A DNA stretch of 64,000 nucleotides, from NCBI RefSeq assembly GCF_032854445.1, contig NC_088304.1:26359704-26423703 (forward strand), read 5' to 3'. Source of the DNA: Liolophura sinensis. Its lineage: Eukaryota > Mollusca > Polyplacophora > Chitonida > Chitonidae. The notes beneath the pieces were generated by a model. The model was not told the DNA's origin. It searched no databases and saw only the letters and a list, made by a program, of their open reading frames with translations. Both the position numbers and the translations under genes were made by a program. Of this stretch, positions 11,468 through 22,100 are shown in pieces; the first letter of the stretch is position 1, and each line of letters begins with the position of its first letter.

Positions 11468-13045
11468 CACACCGATCACACACATGCGACACAATCGCTC
11501 CTACCAATTACACACCAACCACAAAGACGTCACATTCGTTCCAGTAGCAATTACACAACTAAACAACACGCGTCACAATTGCTCCTACCAATTACACACA
11601 CCAACTACACACGCGTCACAATCGCTCCTACCCATTACACCCACGAATCACACTCTCCTCACAGTCGCTCTAACCAATTTCACACACCAACCAGCCACAC
11701 GTCACAATCGTTTTAGTACTAATTACATACACCAACAACATACGCGTCACACTGGCTCCTACCAATTTCACACAACAACCACACTCGCTTCACAAGCGCT
11801 TCGACCAATTACACCCACCACCCATACATGCGTCACAATTGCTCATGCCAATTACATACACCAACCACACACGCGTCACAATCGCTCCTACAAATTACAC
11901 CCACCGACCACACACGCATCACAATCACTCCAGTACCAGTTACACACACCAACCACACAAGCGTCACAATCGTTCCAGTACCGAGTTCACACACCAACCA
12001 CACACACGTCACAATAGGTCCTACCAGTTACACCAACAACCAGCCACGAGTCACAATCGGTTTAGTACTTATTACACATACCAACCACATAGCGTCACAA
12101 TGGCTCCTACCAATTTCACACAAAAACCACACCGGCTTCACAAGCGCTTCGACCAATTACACCCACCAACCACACACGCGTCACAATCACTCCAGTACCA
12201 ATTTCACAGACACTTCACAATCACTCCAGTACCAATTACACACATCAGTCACACAAACACGTCGCAATCATTCCAGTACCGATTGCACACACCAATCACT
12301 CTCGCCTCACAATCGCTTTAGTACCAATTACGCACACAAACCACACACTCATCGCAATCGCTCTTACCAATTACACAAACAAACTACATGCGCGCCACAA
12401 TCCATCCTACCATTTACACACACCAATCACAAGCGTGATAAGTGCTCCTACCAATTACACTCACCAACCACACACGCGTCACAATCGCTCCAGTACCAAT
12501 TACACACACCAACCACACGCTTCACAATCGCTCCTTCCAATTTCACATACGCGTCACAATCGCTCCAATACCAATTACACACACAACCGCACACGTGTCA
12601 CAATCGCTCCTACCAATTACATCCATCAACTACACATGCGTCACAATGGATCCTACCAATTACACCCACCAACCACGCACGCGTCAAAATCGCTCCTACC
12701 AGTTACATCCATCAACCACGCACGCGTCACAGTGGATCCTACCAATTACACCTACCAACCACGCACGCGTCACAATCGCTCCTACCAATTACAAATACCA
12801 ACCACGCATGCGTCACAATCGCCCCTATCAATTACATTCACCAATCACACTCGCGTCACAATCTTTCTTACCAAGTACACACACAACCACGCACGCGTCA
12901 CAATCGTACCAGGATCAATTACGCACACAACCACGCACGCGTCACAATCGTTCATACGAATTACTCAAACAACCATAAAAGTGTCATAATGGCTCCTGCC
13001 AATTACACACACCAATCACACTCGCACTTACAACAATTAAGTAAC
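11468..13045. repeat. 43-bp minisatellite, about 36 degenerate copies
   Basis: The unit, near GCGTCACAATCGCTCCTACC then AATTACACACACCAACCACA, repeats at about 43 bp (spacings of 42-44 at most steps I measured, with an occasional shortened unit of 33). The + strand is C/A-rich with almost no stop codons. As 43 is not a multiple of three, each frame passes through all three translations of the unit, giving reading frames of up to 430 codons in several frames at once. These are not genes. The array lies upstream of the Sushi exon at 11.0-11.2 kb, probably in an intron of that gene. Confidence 0.93.
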
Positions 13046-13102
13046 GCGTTACAATTGCGCGTTTACAAACACCTCAGTATACACAAAATAAAAAATAAAG
13101 AT

Positions 13103-13225
13103 GTACAGCATAGAGAGTAAAACCAGAGCAGCGACGACAGTGTGATAGATGGCACACGATGGTCACACGTAACCGGTGAAATATGGTCTCTTGTCAGTTA
13201 ACTTAGTTTTATTCTAACTGTTCAT
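13103..13225 (+). repeat. dispersed repeat, one copy (family with 28.0 and 43.4 kb)
   Basis: CAGCATAGAGAGTAAAACCA, GACGACAGTGTGATAG and GGTCACACGTAACCGGTGAA recur as a tandem cluster at 27.96-28.28 kb. Part of the unit (AGTGTGATAG ... ATGGTCACA) appears inverted near 43.5 kb. It directly follows the 43-bp minisatellite. Confidence 0.6.
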
Positions 13226-13231
13226 GTAAAT

Positions 13232-13414
13232 TTAATTTATTTATTTATTTGATTGGTGTTTTACGCCGTACTCAAGAATATTTCACTTATACAACGGTGG
13301 CCAGCATTATGGTGGCTTGAAACCGGGTGAGCCCGGGGGGAACCCACGACCATCCGCAGGTAGCTGGCAGGCCTTCCCACGTACGGCCGGAGAGGAAGCA
13401 AGTGTTAGCTGGAC
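13232..13414 (-). repeat. SINE family A, reverse orientation
   Basis: TTTATTTGATTGGTGTTTTA, CGCCGTACTCAAGAATATTT and CCACGACCATCCGCAGGTAG are all present. The tRNA head is missing. Confidence 0.9.
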
Positions 13415-13609
13415 CTGTTCATGTAAATGCAGAAAATAGTAGCAATTTACATGCCCCCTAGCACCATGTCTTAAGCAGAAGAAGGGGGAAAAATGCAGTG
13501 ATGTCTATTGCAATTTATTAGACGTCACTGGTCTAGAATTACTGTGTTGTTATCACATGTAATATACAATCACATTAAAACAGTGCAAAGGGACCAAACT
13601 CGTGAAAGG

Positions 13610-13900
13610 CTTAGTCCACCAGCAGAATCCACACCAAAGTACACATCATTCACCCATACCCCAGTAATTGGCAACTGGTGCACATCACAATCACCGATTC
13701 CAAGTACACACCCCAAACACACGTCCTATTCACAAGTCACATTTACATACACTACAATCACAGAAATATCACACGTCTCAGTTACACGTTCCAATCACAC
13801 GTCTCACTCAAACATCAAAATCACACGCGTCTCAATCACACACCGCGATCACATGGTCCTATTCATACACCCAAACCACACGCGCCTCGCACTCTTTCGT
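13610..13900 (+). repeat. degenerate ACAC-rich tandem sequence
   Basis: Irregular repeats around CAATCACACGTCTCA, with the C/A strand bias of the 43-bp minisatellite at 11.5-13.0 kb. It may be a decayed offshoot of that array. Frames open here are low complexity. Confidence 0.5.
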
Positions 13901-14184
13901 CGTGTGTTCTCACTTGTCTGCGTAGCAAGTGCTTCTAATCGCGCACTTACTATCTGCTGACCTGAAGTCATGCATTAAAACACCCAACTTAGCCTTGTAC
14001 GCTTTCCCCTCGACGGTTCATCCAGATCACACGGTTTCAATTATTAAATGGCAGCTTCAGCTTTATTTGTCTGCGTAACCAGCGCTCCTAATTGGAGCCT
14101 GAGAGCTCAGTAAAACAATGCATCATTAATGTCGGCTAATGTATAGTGGTCATACGATTGAGTCATTTATGGGTATAGGTGTGT

Positions 14185-14385
14185 CTACGCTAGGCCGTGG
14201 TTTGAGCAGTTGTAAAGGTCATCCAACTGGTTCACTCCCCGGTAATACGCAATGTCATCACTACCCAACAGCTGCCGGATAGCACGAATCGCGAGGGCTT
14301 TGGTGGTAAATGTCGCTTTTTCAAATGGATCCCGAAGCAAATATATTACAAGATATTGCGCAATTATATTGATAAAGATCGCCAT
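14185..14385 (-). CDS. weak candidate small frame or exon
   Basis: The minus strand has a 66-codon frame. Its second half looks protein-like (TTKALAIRAIRQLLGSDD, then NQLDDLYNCSNHGLA before the stop). No convincing acceptor precedes it and no domain is recognised. It lies in the region where N-terminal exons of the Sushi/TM gene would be expected. Confidence 0.12.
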   Translation of the reverse strand: MAIFINIIAQYLVIYLLRDPFEKATFTTKALAIRAIRQLLGSDDIAYYRGVNQLDDLYNCSNHGLA

Positions 14386-14883
14386 GTCTGTTGTTACTGA
14401 AATGATAACAGTAGAGATAACCGTGTGTAACTAGGACCCTATGTTGACTGAATTATTCGCTGGGTTCCAGTCGAACAGTCGCAAATTGACCTGGATCCAT
14501 GCTGGTATGCTTCTTTTTACTATGAAATTCTGACCACTATATACATGTACGTAAAATTCAATCCGAAACACTATCTGCCAACTTCCCGCGATGCATACAT
14601 GAAGTATTAGGGTACTTTTTCCAACTCAGTGGCGACTCATGTCCAAATGGCCGAATTGTCCATTGCTCTCGTGAAGTCATTGAGTATTTATAATGTTGTA
14701 GGTTTGCTTACATCGAAAAGGCAGGAAGAAACGACTTCACAACGGGAAAAGTTTCCCATTCCACAGACTAAAACCAGGCTGTCGTCCATATGGGACAATC
14801 GATAAGTTCAGAATTCCAGCTGGATACATTGTCCAGATACATATAACAAACACAGCACGTGACACACTTGCACGAATCCATCT

Positions 14884-14964
14884 TATCGTTACGAGCACGT
14901 AACTACTATGGCAACCAGCATTGTAGGGATTACGTCGCCATGGTAGTTACGTGCTCTTAACGTT
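14884..14964. repeat. imperfect inverted repeat (hairpin)
   Basis: The left arm (about 14884-14913) contains AGCACGTAACTACTATGGC and the right arm (about 14935-14964) contains GCCATGGTAGTTACGTGCT, complementary with one mismatch over 19 bases and further pairing outward. The loop is about 20-25 bases. It could be a foldback element or cruciform; no target duplication was seen. Confidence 0.75.
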
Positions 14965-15011
14965 ATGAGAGTGTCGTGCGAGTGGGCCCTTGTCCTTCAG
15001 CATGTAGCCCT

Positions 15012-15248
15012 GGGACCGGTTGTTCAAAAGTGTATTAGTTAATACTGGTATTAAGTCAAATTTTAACAGTTTAACCCTCTTCAGCAGCCAATACAGTTGG
15101 TCAAAATCTAAAGTATAACAGCAGCAGACTAATTTCGTATTTAATTCTTATTGTTATGCAACTATGTTTGGGCTAAGTACAAAAGTGAAGAATTGGTTTA
15201 AAGTTAAATTTGGTATTAAGTATTTAAACAGTTTCGATCAACCGGCCC
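15012..15248. mobile_element. MITE-like element, copy 1 of a tandem pair
   Basis: Bounded by GGGACCGGTTGTTCAAAA on the left and TTTCGATCAACCGGCCC on the right, an imperfect terminal inverted repeat. The interior is AT-rich with TGGTATTAAGT segments and has no coding capacity. It abuts a second copy at 15250. Confidence 0.6.
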
Positions 15249-15249
15249 T

Positions 15250-15466
15250 GGGCTCGGTTGATCAACCTGGTGCTAAGCCATATTTTATATTTAAAGTTTT
15301 ATTCCAACTCAGTGCAGTGCTTCAGAGTCAATGTATAACAGGAGCAAGTTTAGTTCATATTTATTATAGTGTTACACAATTTTTTTAAGCAAAGTACTAA
15401 ATTGAAGAATTGTCTTAAAGTTAAATCTGGTATTAAGTCTTAAACCAGTTTTGAACAACCGGGTCC
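15250..15466. mobile_element. MITE-like element, copy 2 of a tandem pair
   Basis: Bounded by GGGCTCGGTTGATCAACC and TTTTGAACAACCGGGTCC. The interior matches copy 1 (TATAACAGGAGCAAGTTTAG against TATAACAGCAGCAGACTAAT; GAAGAATTGTCTTAAAGTTA against GAAGAATTGGTTTAAAGTTA). The outermost ends of the pair also form an inverted repeat. Confidence 0.6.
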
Positions 15467-15929
15467 TTAGTTTTCAATTTCCACAAAATTACACATTCCA
15501 TAACATTTGACCCAGATAACAGGTGTTGATCAAAGACCACATTGTGCATGCGGTCTTTTTTATGACGTGAATGCACTCCGAAGCAGAGCCCAATTTCACA
15601 AAATTTTCCACGGACTTGTGGAAGTGTGGAAGGTGGAAAAGTGGGAGACGTGAGTATCTTTGGCAACCACTATCGCAAAACCACGCACTAAATCTATTTT
15701 TCTCATATCAGTAACCTTTTTCTTCCGCAATGACATTTTCTGGATTAAAACGTCATAAAGCACTGTGATTTACCTTAAAAGTTATGAAAAGTGTACTTAC
15801 GAAGTATTGTGACAGAGACCAAAGGAAGAGAAATCATGTCTTACCAATTGTCACATACTATAAAAAGTGCATAATCATATCTGTACGAGCGGTACATGAA
15901 ACAAAAAATATGTTTAAAAATCATGAGAA

Positions 15930-15930
<1 letters not shown>

Positions 15931-15985
<55 letters not shown>
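15931..15985. repeat. (TA)n microsatellite
   Basis: About 27 uninterrupted TA dinucleotides. Confidence 0.97.
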
Positions 15986-15988
<3 letters not shown>

Positions 15989-16103
15989 TATAGGCTTACA
16001 TAACAGAAAATGCATGGACCATCATACACAAACAGCCGGAGGGTATACCCCATATAATCCTCACATCCAGACAATAAACCTAAAGGAATGTTCACTAATC
16101 AAC

Positions 16104-16230
16104 CAATTAAGATAAACAACTCACCTGCATACATTGTTACCTCATGAACATTCCTTACGAAGAAATCTTCTGGAACAGTTCGGTATACAGGTGATGTCAC
16201 ACATTCCCCGTGGGACACCGGCCTGGGGTC
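16104..16230 (-). CDS. candidate coding exon upstream of the Sushi/TM gene
   Basis: The minus strand has an open frame (SHGECVTSPVYRTVPEDFF, then VRNVHEVTMYA) running into a strong GCAG|GTGAGT donor whose GT lies near 16122-16123. It would leave phase 1, the phase used by the Sushi exon. The acceptor is not clear, and no intermediate exons were securely found. It could be an extracellular exon of the same receptor, or chance. Confidence 0.2.
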
Positions 16231-17029
16231 AAAGTTAAACCATCGGTTGGACAACTACTCGATATGTCAACCATCATCTTCACATCAAGTCCATTGTGTT
16301 ACGATGGTTTCCACAAGTGTGGCGTTGCCGGTTCTTAAAAGGAAACATCTTCACGGTTATAATTAAGCTAGCAATTCACCTTGTGCGACCATAGGCCTAT
16401 AAACGTCCCTGCATTGCCATTCGATAGCATATACGCAGACCTGCCGCGGTCAGCACATTGTTTCAGTTTGATTTGTTTATTCACTTCTTCATGTCCAGTT
16501 TACGCCGACATCTGTTGACCAGTGTCACAATGGCCAGTTGTGTTTTTCTGGTGCCCCCCGAGCGGCCATAGTTTAGACAATATAGTGGGTACAGCGAGTA
16601 GTGGTCAGTCAGACCAGCGCTTGCGCACGTCGTTAACGCTGGGCGGGATATAGCCGCGCTAGCAGTCTCACTTTCTGCATATAATATGCATCAGTCTTTT
16701 TCTTTCTTAATATTCCGCCCGATCTTCTGCTATATAGTTGATCAACATTATCGGTTGTTTATCCACATTTTCTCCAAAGCGAAAAATTACCGATATTTAT
16801 GAACAAATCTCAGAATATCCGAAGCTTATCGTTTAAAAAAGTTGGCGGTGTTACAGGCATACCAATGTCACACCGGAACGCATGTACAGGTACACGTATT
16901 GACAAGATATGATGCAGTCCGTATAAACAACAATAGACGTGAATCGGCCCGAGTGTGGAAGCCGGAGTCAGTATTCATGAGATCCATAAGAGTCATTGAA
17001 TAGCATTCCCAGAGAGTTATTGTCATTCC

Positions 17030-17115
17030 CGTCGATGGCTGAATTGTGTAATGTACCACTGCACTCGATTGTGATTGAGCGTTCGAATCCGGCTCTCGCC
17101 GGTCCGACTGCAAGT
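17030..17115 (+). repeat. tRNA-like sequence, possible SINE head
   Basis: ATGGCTGAATTGTGTAATG (A-box-like) and GCGTTCGAATCCGGCTC (an excellent B box) are spaced as in a tRNA. No complete cloverleaf or mature 3' end is seen, so a SINE head or tRNA pseudogene is more likely than a working tRNA. Confidence 0.35.
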
Positions 17116-17631
17116 AACTATTCGCCGGAGTGTTTGTCTTGTATATTTAACAAAAACTAATGTTGAATCGACAGATTTCCATATTTTTTGATTAATTTCA
17201 AAACAGATTAAATTGTTTAATGGCAACAGGGTTCATAAGTACCTCTCATTTAGGACTTAATAACATAACAGTGTACTCCATGTACTCTGATTTTGTCCTG
17301 CAACTCTTGCCAAATTATTGAACCTATTGCCGTAAAATTTATAGCATATACATCTTCCCCATGTAACCTAAACTTGTGCATGCTTAAGTTTAACTACAAT
17401 CGGATATTTATTTTCGTAATTAAGCTTTTCCTGTTCAGCTTTACTTAGTGCAATATTCGATTTTCATGTACACTGTATTTTGTTCTAATTACTACATTTC
17501 TCTGGATATACCAGTAATGCAATTAATGCACACCACGAATGATCAGTGAAACACTCATTATGAAGTCAAGCTAAACAACATAACGTCCTGTCTTTTCTCT
17601 TTACGATGGTTGCTGTGCCATTTGGGGACAA

Positions 17632-17845
17632 TGACTGGCTGGTGTTTTATGCCGTACTCAAGATCATGGTGTTTAACTTTAAGGACTCATAACAGCTTTA
17701 TGATTGGAGGAAAGCACGCAGGGCCCGTGGCGAAACCCACGGACCATGGCATGAACAGGCTGCTAACAGACCCTAAGTCCCAAGTATTGCCGAAGAGGAA
17801 CTCACAGGGACGTATTGTTGAGAGGCTCCTTGCACTGAGCTGCAC
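17632..17845 (-). repeat. SINE family A, old diverged copy, reverse orientation
   Basis: GGCTGGTGTTTTATGCCGTA, then CTCAAGATCATGG and AAACCCACGGACCATGG, then GAACTCACAGGGACG and TGTTGAGAGGCTCCT, follow the order of the family from tail to head, with many substitutions and an internal insertion. Confidence 0.7.
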
Positions 17846-18149
17846 TGCACCTGTTTATACAGTATATACGAAAGCCTACATAGTACAACATATGTGAGAA
17901 ATGCATTGAACTGATATGTTGCAAGCTGGTATATTTTTGTCTCAGAAATACTGAAGCATATAGACATATTCATTTTATCTACAGCTGAACATAAGCACAT
18001 ACATGTATGTTATATACACGGGTATACATAGTGTGTAGGCATAATTAATCAATAGGCCTATAGGCCCATACGTCAGTGCCAAGGAGCCTACAGGCCTAGG
18101 CCTATATACATGTATATACCTAGTATATTCGGGGATTTTTAAAATAAAA

Positions 18150-18151
<2 letters not shown>

Positions 18152-18222
<71 letters not shown>
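18152..18222. repeat. (TA)n microsatellite
   Basis: About 35 TA dinucleotides, upstream of RAD51D. Confidence 0.97.
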
Positions 18223-18225
<3 letters not shown>

Positions 18226-19107
18226 CAATGCTGGATACATTCTAGTAATGTTTAAGCGCAAACATGGGTTATTCCAACATTTAATACGGTGCTCCCATTA
18301 GGTAGACTCTGTATACCAGTATCTGGTTTCATTGAAATACGCATATCGTTTCAGTGAGACAGCACAATAAATACATGTATCCCCGTCTATGTCAGTAGGG
18401 CCTATTGATAGCAGGCTCCTACATGTATAGGTAACAACAAGCAATACATGGCACAGTACATGAATATGCTATCGTACACAGTGTATTATGTTTCCGATAA
18501 ATTAATCTGTATAAATATCCGTAAGATTAATCATTTACGCGCTTGACCCGGTTAGCCACAAGCCGTATATGACAAGGTTGGTCCAGCGGGGCGAAGTCTA
18601 GTGTGCATCTGCTATAGGAAAACGTCGAATTCTACACATTGATTATAGGCCTACCGCCCACCCTTCCTCACAAAATGTCAGTCTAGATATTGCTACTATA
18701 CCCGTCTGTCATGTGTTCTGTAGCGATCGGATGGACAATCAGTACGGATAGAGAAACTCTACAGTAAGTTCAAGAGGGCAGAATTCTACGTTTTCTCTGA
18801 GTAGATGTAGGCTACCGACGTCAAAGCGAAGCCAAACAAGGCGGCGGGAGTTTCTTTCTAATAAGGTAGGCCAACGACCAAACAATGCGTGGGTTTTACT
18901 AAGAATACACGTAGGAACATTCTGAGCATAAGTCTGATGGAGCACTTTAGTGCGATCTCTCCTATAGCTACGTTAAAGCATAAAAATGTGTATGTAAGAC
19001 TACTTTTGAAACGAGAGCTCTTCTGTGTGGAGAGGTAAAAAACACCATGCTGAATTTCGCGCCAAACTACAAACTTTCAGCGGCATAGCAGACAAGATTA
19101 TGTAGAA

Positions 19108-22100
19108 ATGCCGAAGCTACGTGTTGGCATGTGTACAGGAGCCACGCCAAAGCTTCTCCAGACATTAGAAGAACTTGGAATTTGTTCCGTTACTGATTAC
19201 ATTTCGTCCAACCTAGAGAAAATATCGTCTGAGCGTTCGTTACCGTACAAGGTGGGATAGTAAGTCGGCATTACCGGGGGTGCATATTTCGTGACCCCAT
19301 TATGCTGCACTAGAAAGTTGGCCATTGTACCCATCATTCTGTGTATATTTCACATAAGTATGGTAAATGTAAATTTCATACTTTCGCCAGGAGCGAAATC
19401 AAAACGTGAATTAAAAAATTCACAGCGTTTCAGAACTGCTGTTTACGTTGTTTTGTCTGATCGGTTAAAACATTTCTGATCAGTTTAGTCACATTGGCGA
19501 AAGGAAAAAAAAGGCCACGGGTGGCACGGCCAGTAGGATATCACATCATACCTTCTAAGTATACCTTATAACGCATTTCTGAAATGAATGGAACTCTCAA
19601 AATGAGGTAAAATTGTTTATGATCGAAAATTTAAATCAGGTCTAGTATATGCTAAACTGGGGTTACTCAAATTCTGCGTGTATATTTCCACAGGACCTGT
19701 TGTCAATACGGCGTGTGTTACTGGCTCAGTATTCTGCCTTTCCTGTGACCGGGGCTGACGTTTACACTCACCTCCTCTCATCTGTCTCCATCCTGTCCAC
19801 AGGATCACAAGTGTAAGTGTCTGCTACTGCAGATCTGATGTATGCACTGGGGCTGAAGACGGTCTGAACACAGAAGGGGAACCCACTGCTAACCTACAAG
19901 TACATGTATAAGCCCAGGCTCTCCTGATGAGAGACATTGTTGAGCATTACATTATTCTGTGTATGAGAAGGACAGTCAGTAAAAATTGGTAGAAAATTGT
20001 TCATATAATAAAATTTATTTAGAAATACAAAAAGTAAAAAATAACAGTAAAAGAAAAACTGCTTCTCACAGGTTTTATATTCATGTTTTCATAGTAATGA
20101 AATCTTTGTGTCATATAAATTTGGCAGTTAATCAGGTCTCGTACTTTAACATGCCTTTGTTATTTTGTCCAGTGTATGATTGAACTTTATTTGTTTTGTG
20201 TGAAATTACTACACAAGAAAAACAACTACTGGTAAAGTTTGTGATGATTTTGTGTTGCAGATTAGACCAACTGTTAGATGGAGGAATATATACCGGAGAG
20301 CTTACAGAAGTAGTAGGGGATATTTCAGCTGGTAAAACACAGGTCGGTTGTCAGCGCAAGTTCAAATCCAGCTTGGCATTTAGCGACTAAAATCACCAGG
20401 AGAACAGTCCAAAATTCTGAAAGGAAATTTTCTTGATTTCACTTCATCTGTTTTCGTAGCCGTGGTGGCAATCAGTAGGTGATTCACAGAAGTTTGCCAA
20501 AGGTCATTTTTTCACGACAGGCTCTCTGGTTTTCTCTGTCCATAAGATTGACCACAATCCTGAAAGTGGGAAAATTCTGCAGTATGTTGTTAAATCAAGT
20601 AAATACATATAAAGATAAATAGAAAGCTATTCATGATTATTCAAGAAACATTGTTTGAGTCATGAACATATTTGTCTGTCTTCCCAGAAGTTAAAACTGA
20701 GAAAGTGTCTATAATATAGATCGAGTTTAATATGTAATGAGATGTCCTTTACGTACCCTTGCGCTCAATATCTCCACGTACCTCTACACCTTTGCTAACA
20801 CTACGGGATAGAGCTACACAATGCTCTATTTGATTTTCTTGGAATAGTGTCAGAGTTCCGCCAACTCTGACCTAAGAGACTTTTTTTCACGTGTCCTGCG
20901 AAAGTACAGACCAACACAAATATGTATATAAGAACTACTAGCCAAAAAATTGTCCACCTGTGTGGTTAAAAATCACTAATTCAATTCTGCAAAATTTTAA
21001 AAGGGCCCAAATGCTGAGAAGTCACTAATCATTGCTTACATACTTGATGCTGTCAACATTACAGGTTGGTTTCATTTTAACGTGCGGTGATGATCTTTGA
21101 GGCTGTCAATCTCCTCTGGAATGAAATTGAGGCCACCGAAATCGTAGCGCTCATATTTGTGTTGGTCTCTACTTGGTGGATTGACTGCACATTGTAATCT
21201 CAGTATTGTGATGGTGTGTGATGAGAGGTGGGCTTTGTGATGGCAGGTAAAGGTTGGCCCTGCCATAGGTAACGACAGTTATACCTACCTGATAACTTAT
21301 ATGTATGACATGTAGCCTATCACAATTTAAAAACACTTTGTAAAACTCTTTGTAAACACTTTGTAAAACAGACCAACAGACAAAAAGGCTAAAATATGAA
21401 GCAGCATTGTTCTTGTTCCTGTTCCAAACTTTAGCCTGTATATGTTCAGATTATGAGATTTCATTTCAGCTCTGTTTTACCGTGGCTGCCGTGGTTGCCA
21501 TGGAAACGAACAAAAGTGTCTTGTTCATAGACACATGTGGGTCATTCACAGCGGAAAGGTTGGAAGAGGTGCTGGAGGAACGTGGCTGTAAGGTAGGAAA
21601 CATTTGAAACTTGAAAGTCAGATTTCTGTTTGTGAGATTCACACACAGGCTTTCTTTTTTTTTATTGCCATAGCAACTCACTTGTTTTTAACTCATGAGT
21701 GAATTATCATAAATGCATGAATTGACAATATATTAAGTCATTAATGCATGTAAGCATAATTAAAGTATGTGATTTGTATTCTGGCTGGGTCTATATGTGT
21801 GTATGTAGGTTCATGTTAGGCAGCTTCAGGGTCAGGCAAAAGTGTATAAATCACAGGTATCCTTAATCTGGTACTCATAAAGCCCTGGGGGCCGGTTTCT
21901 CAAAGGGGTCATAATGAAATCCAGTCGCAAATACCAAGGTGGCGTTTGTTTTCAGTATGCGAGGTCATGGCGATTAAGCCAGCGTAACTTTACAGCCCCT
22001 TTGAGAAACAGCCCCCTGGAAACATTGCTAAGCATTAAGTGGTGAAATGAGTCTTGTTTACGCAGTCTTACATTCCACTTGTCTTCCAACATTAACAACC

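Noticed and set aside
11484-13120. Reading frames of 160 to 430 codons on the + strand
   Set aside because: They are translations of the 43-bp minisatellite and are open in several frames at once; no domain, start context or splice structure supports them.
17030-17115. Functional tRNA gene
   Set aside because: The A and B boxes are plausible, but I could not form a complete acceptor stem and anticodon loop; a SINE head is likelier.
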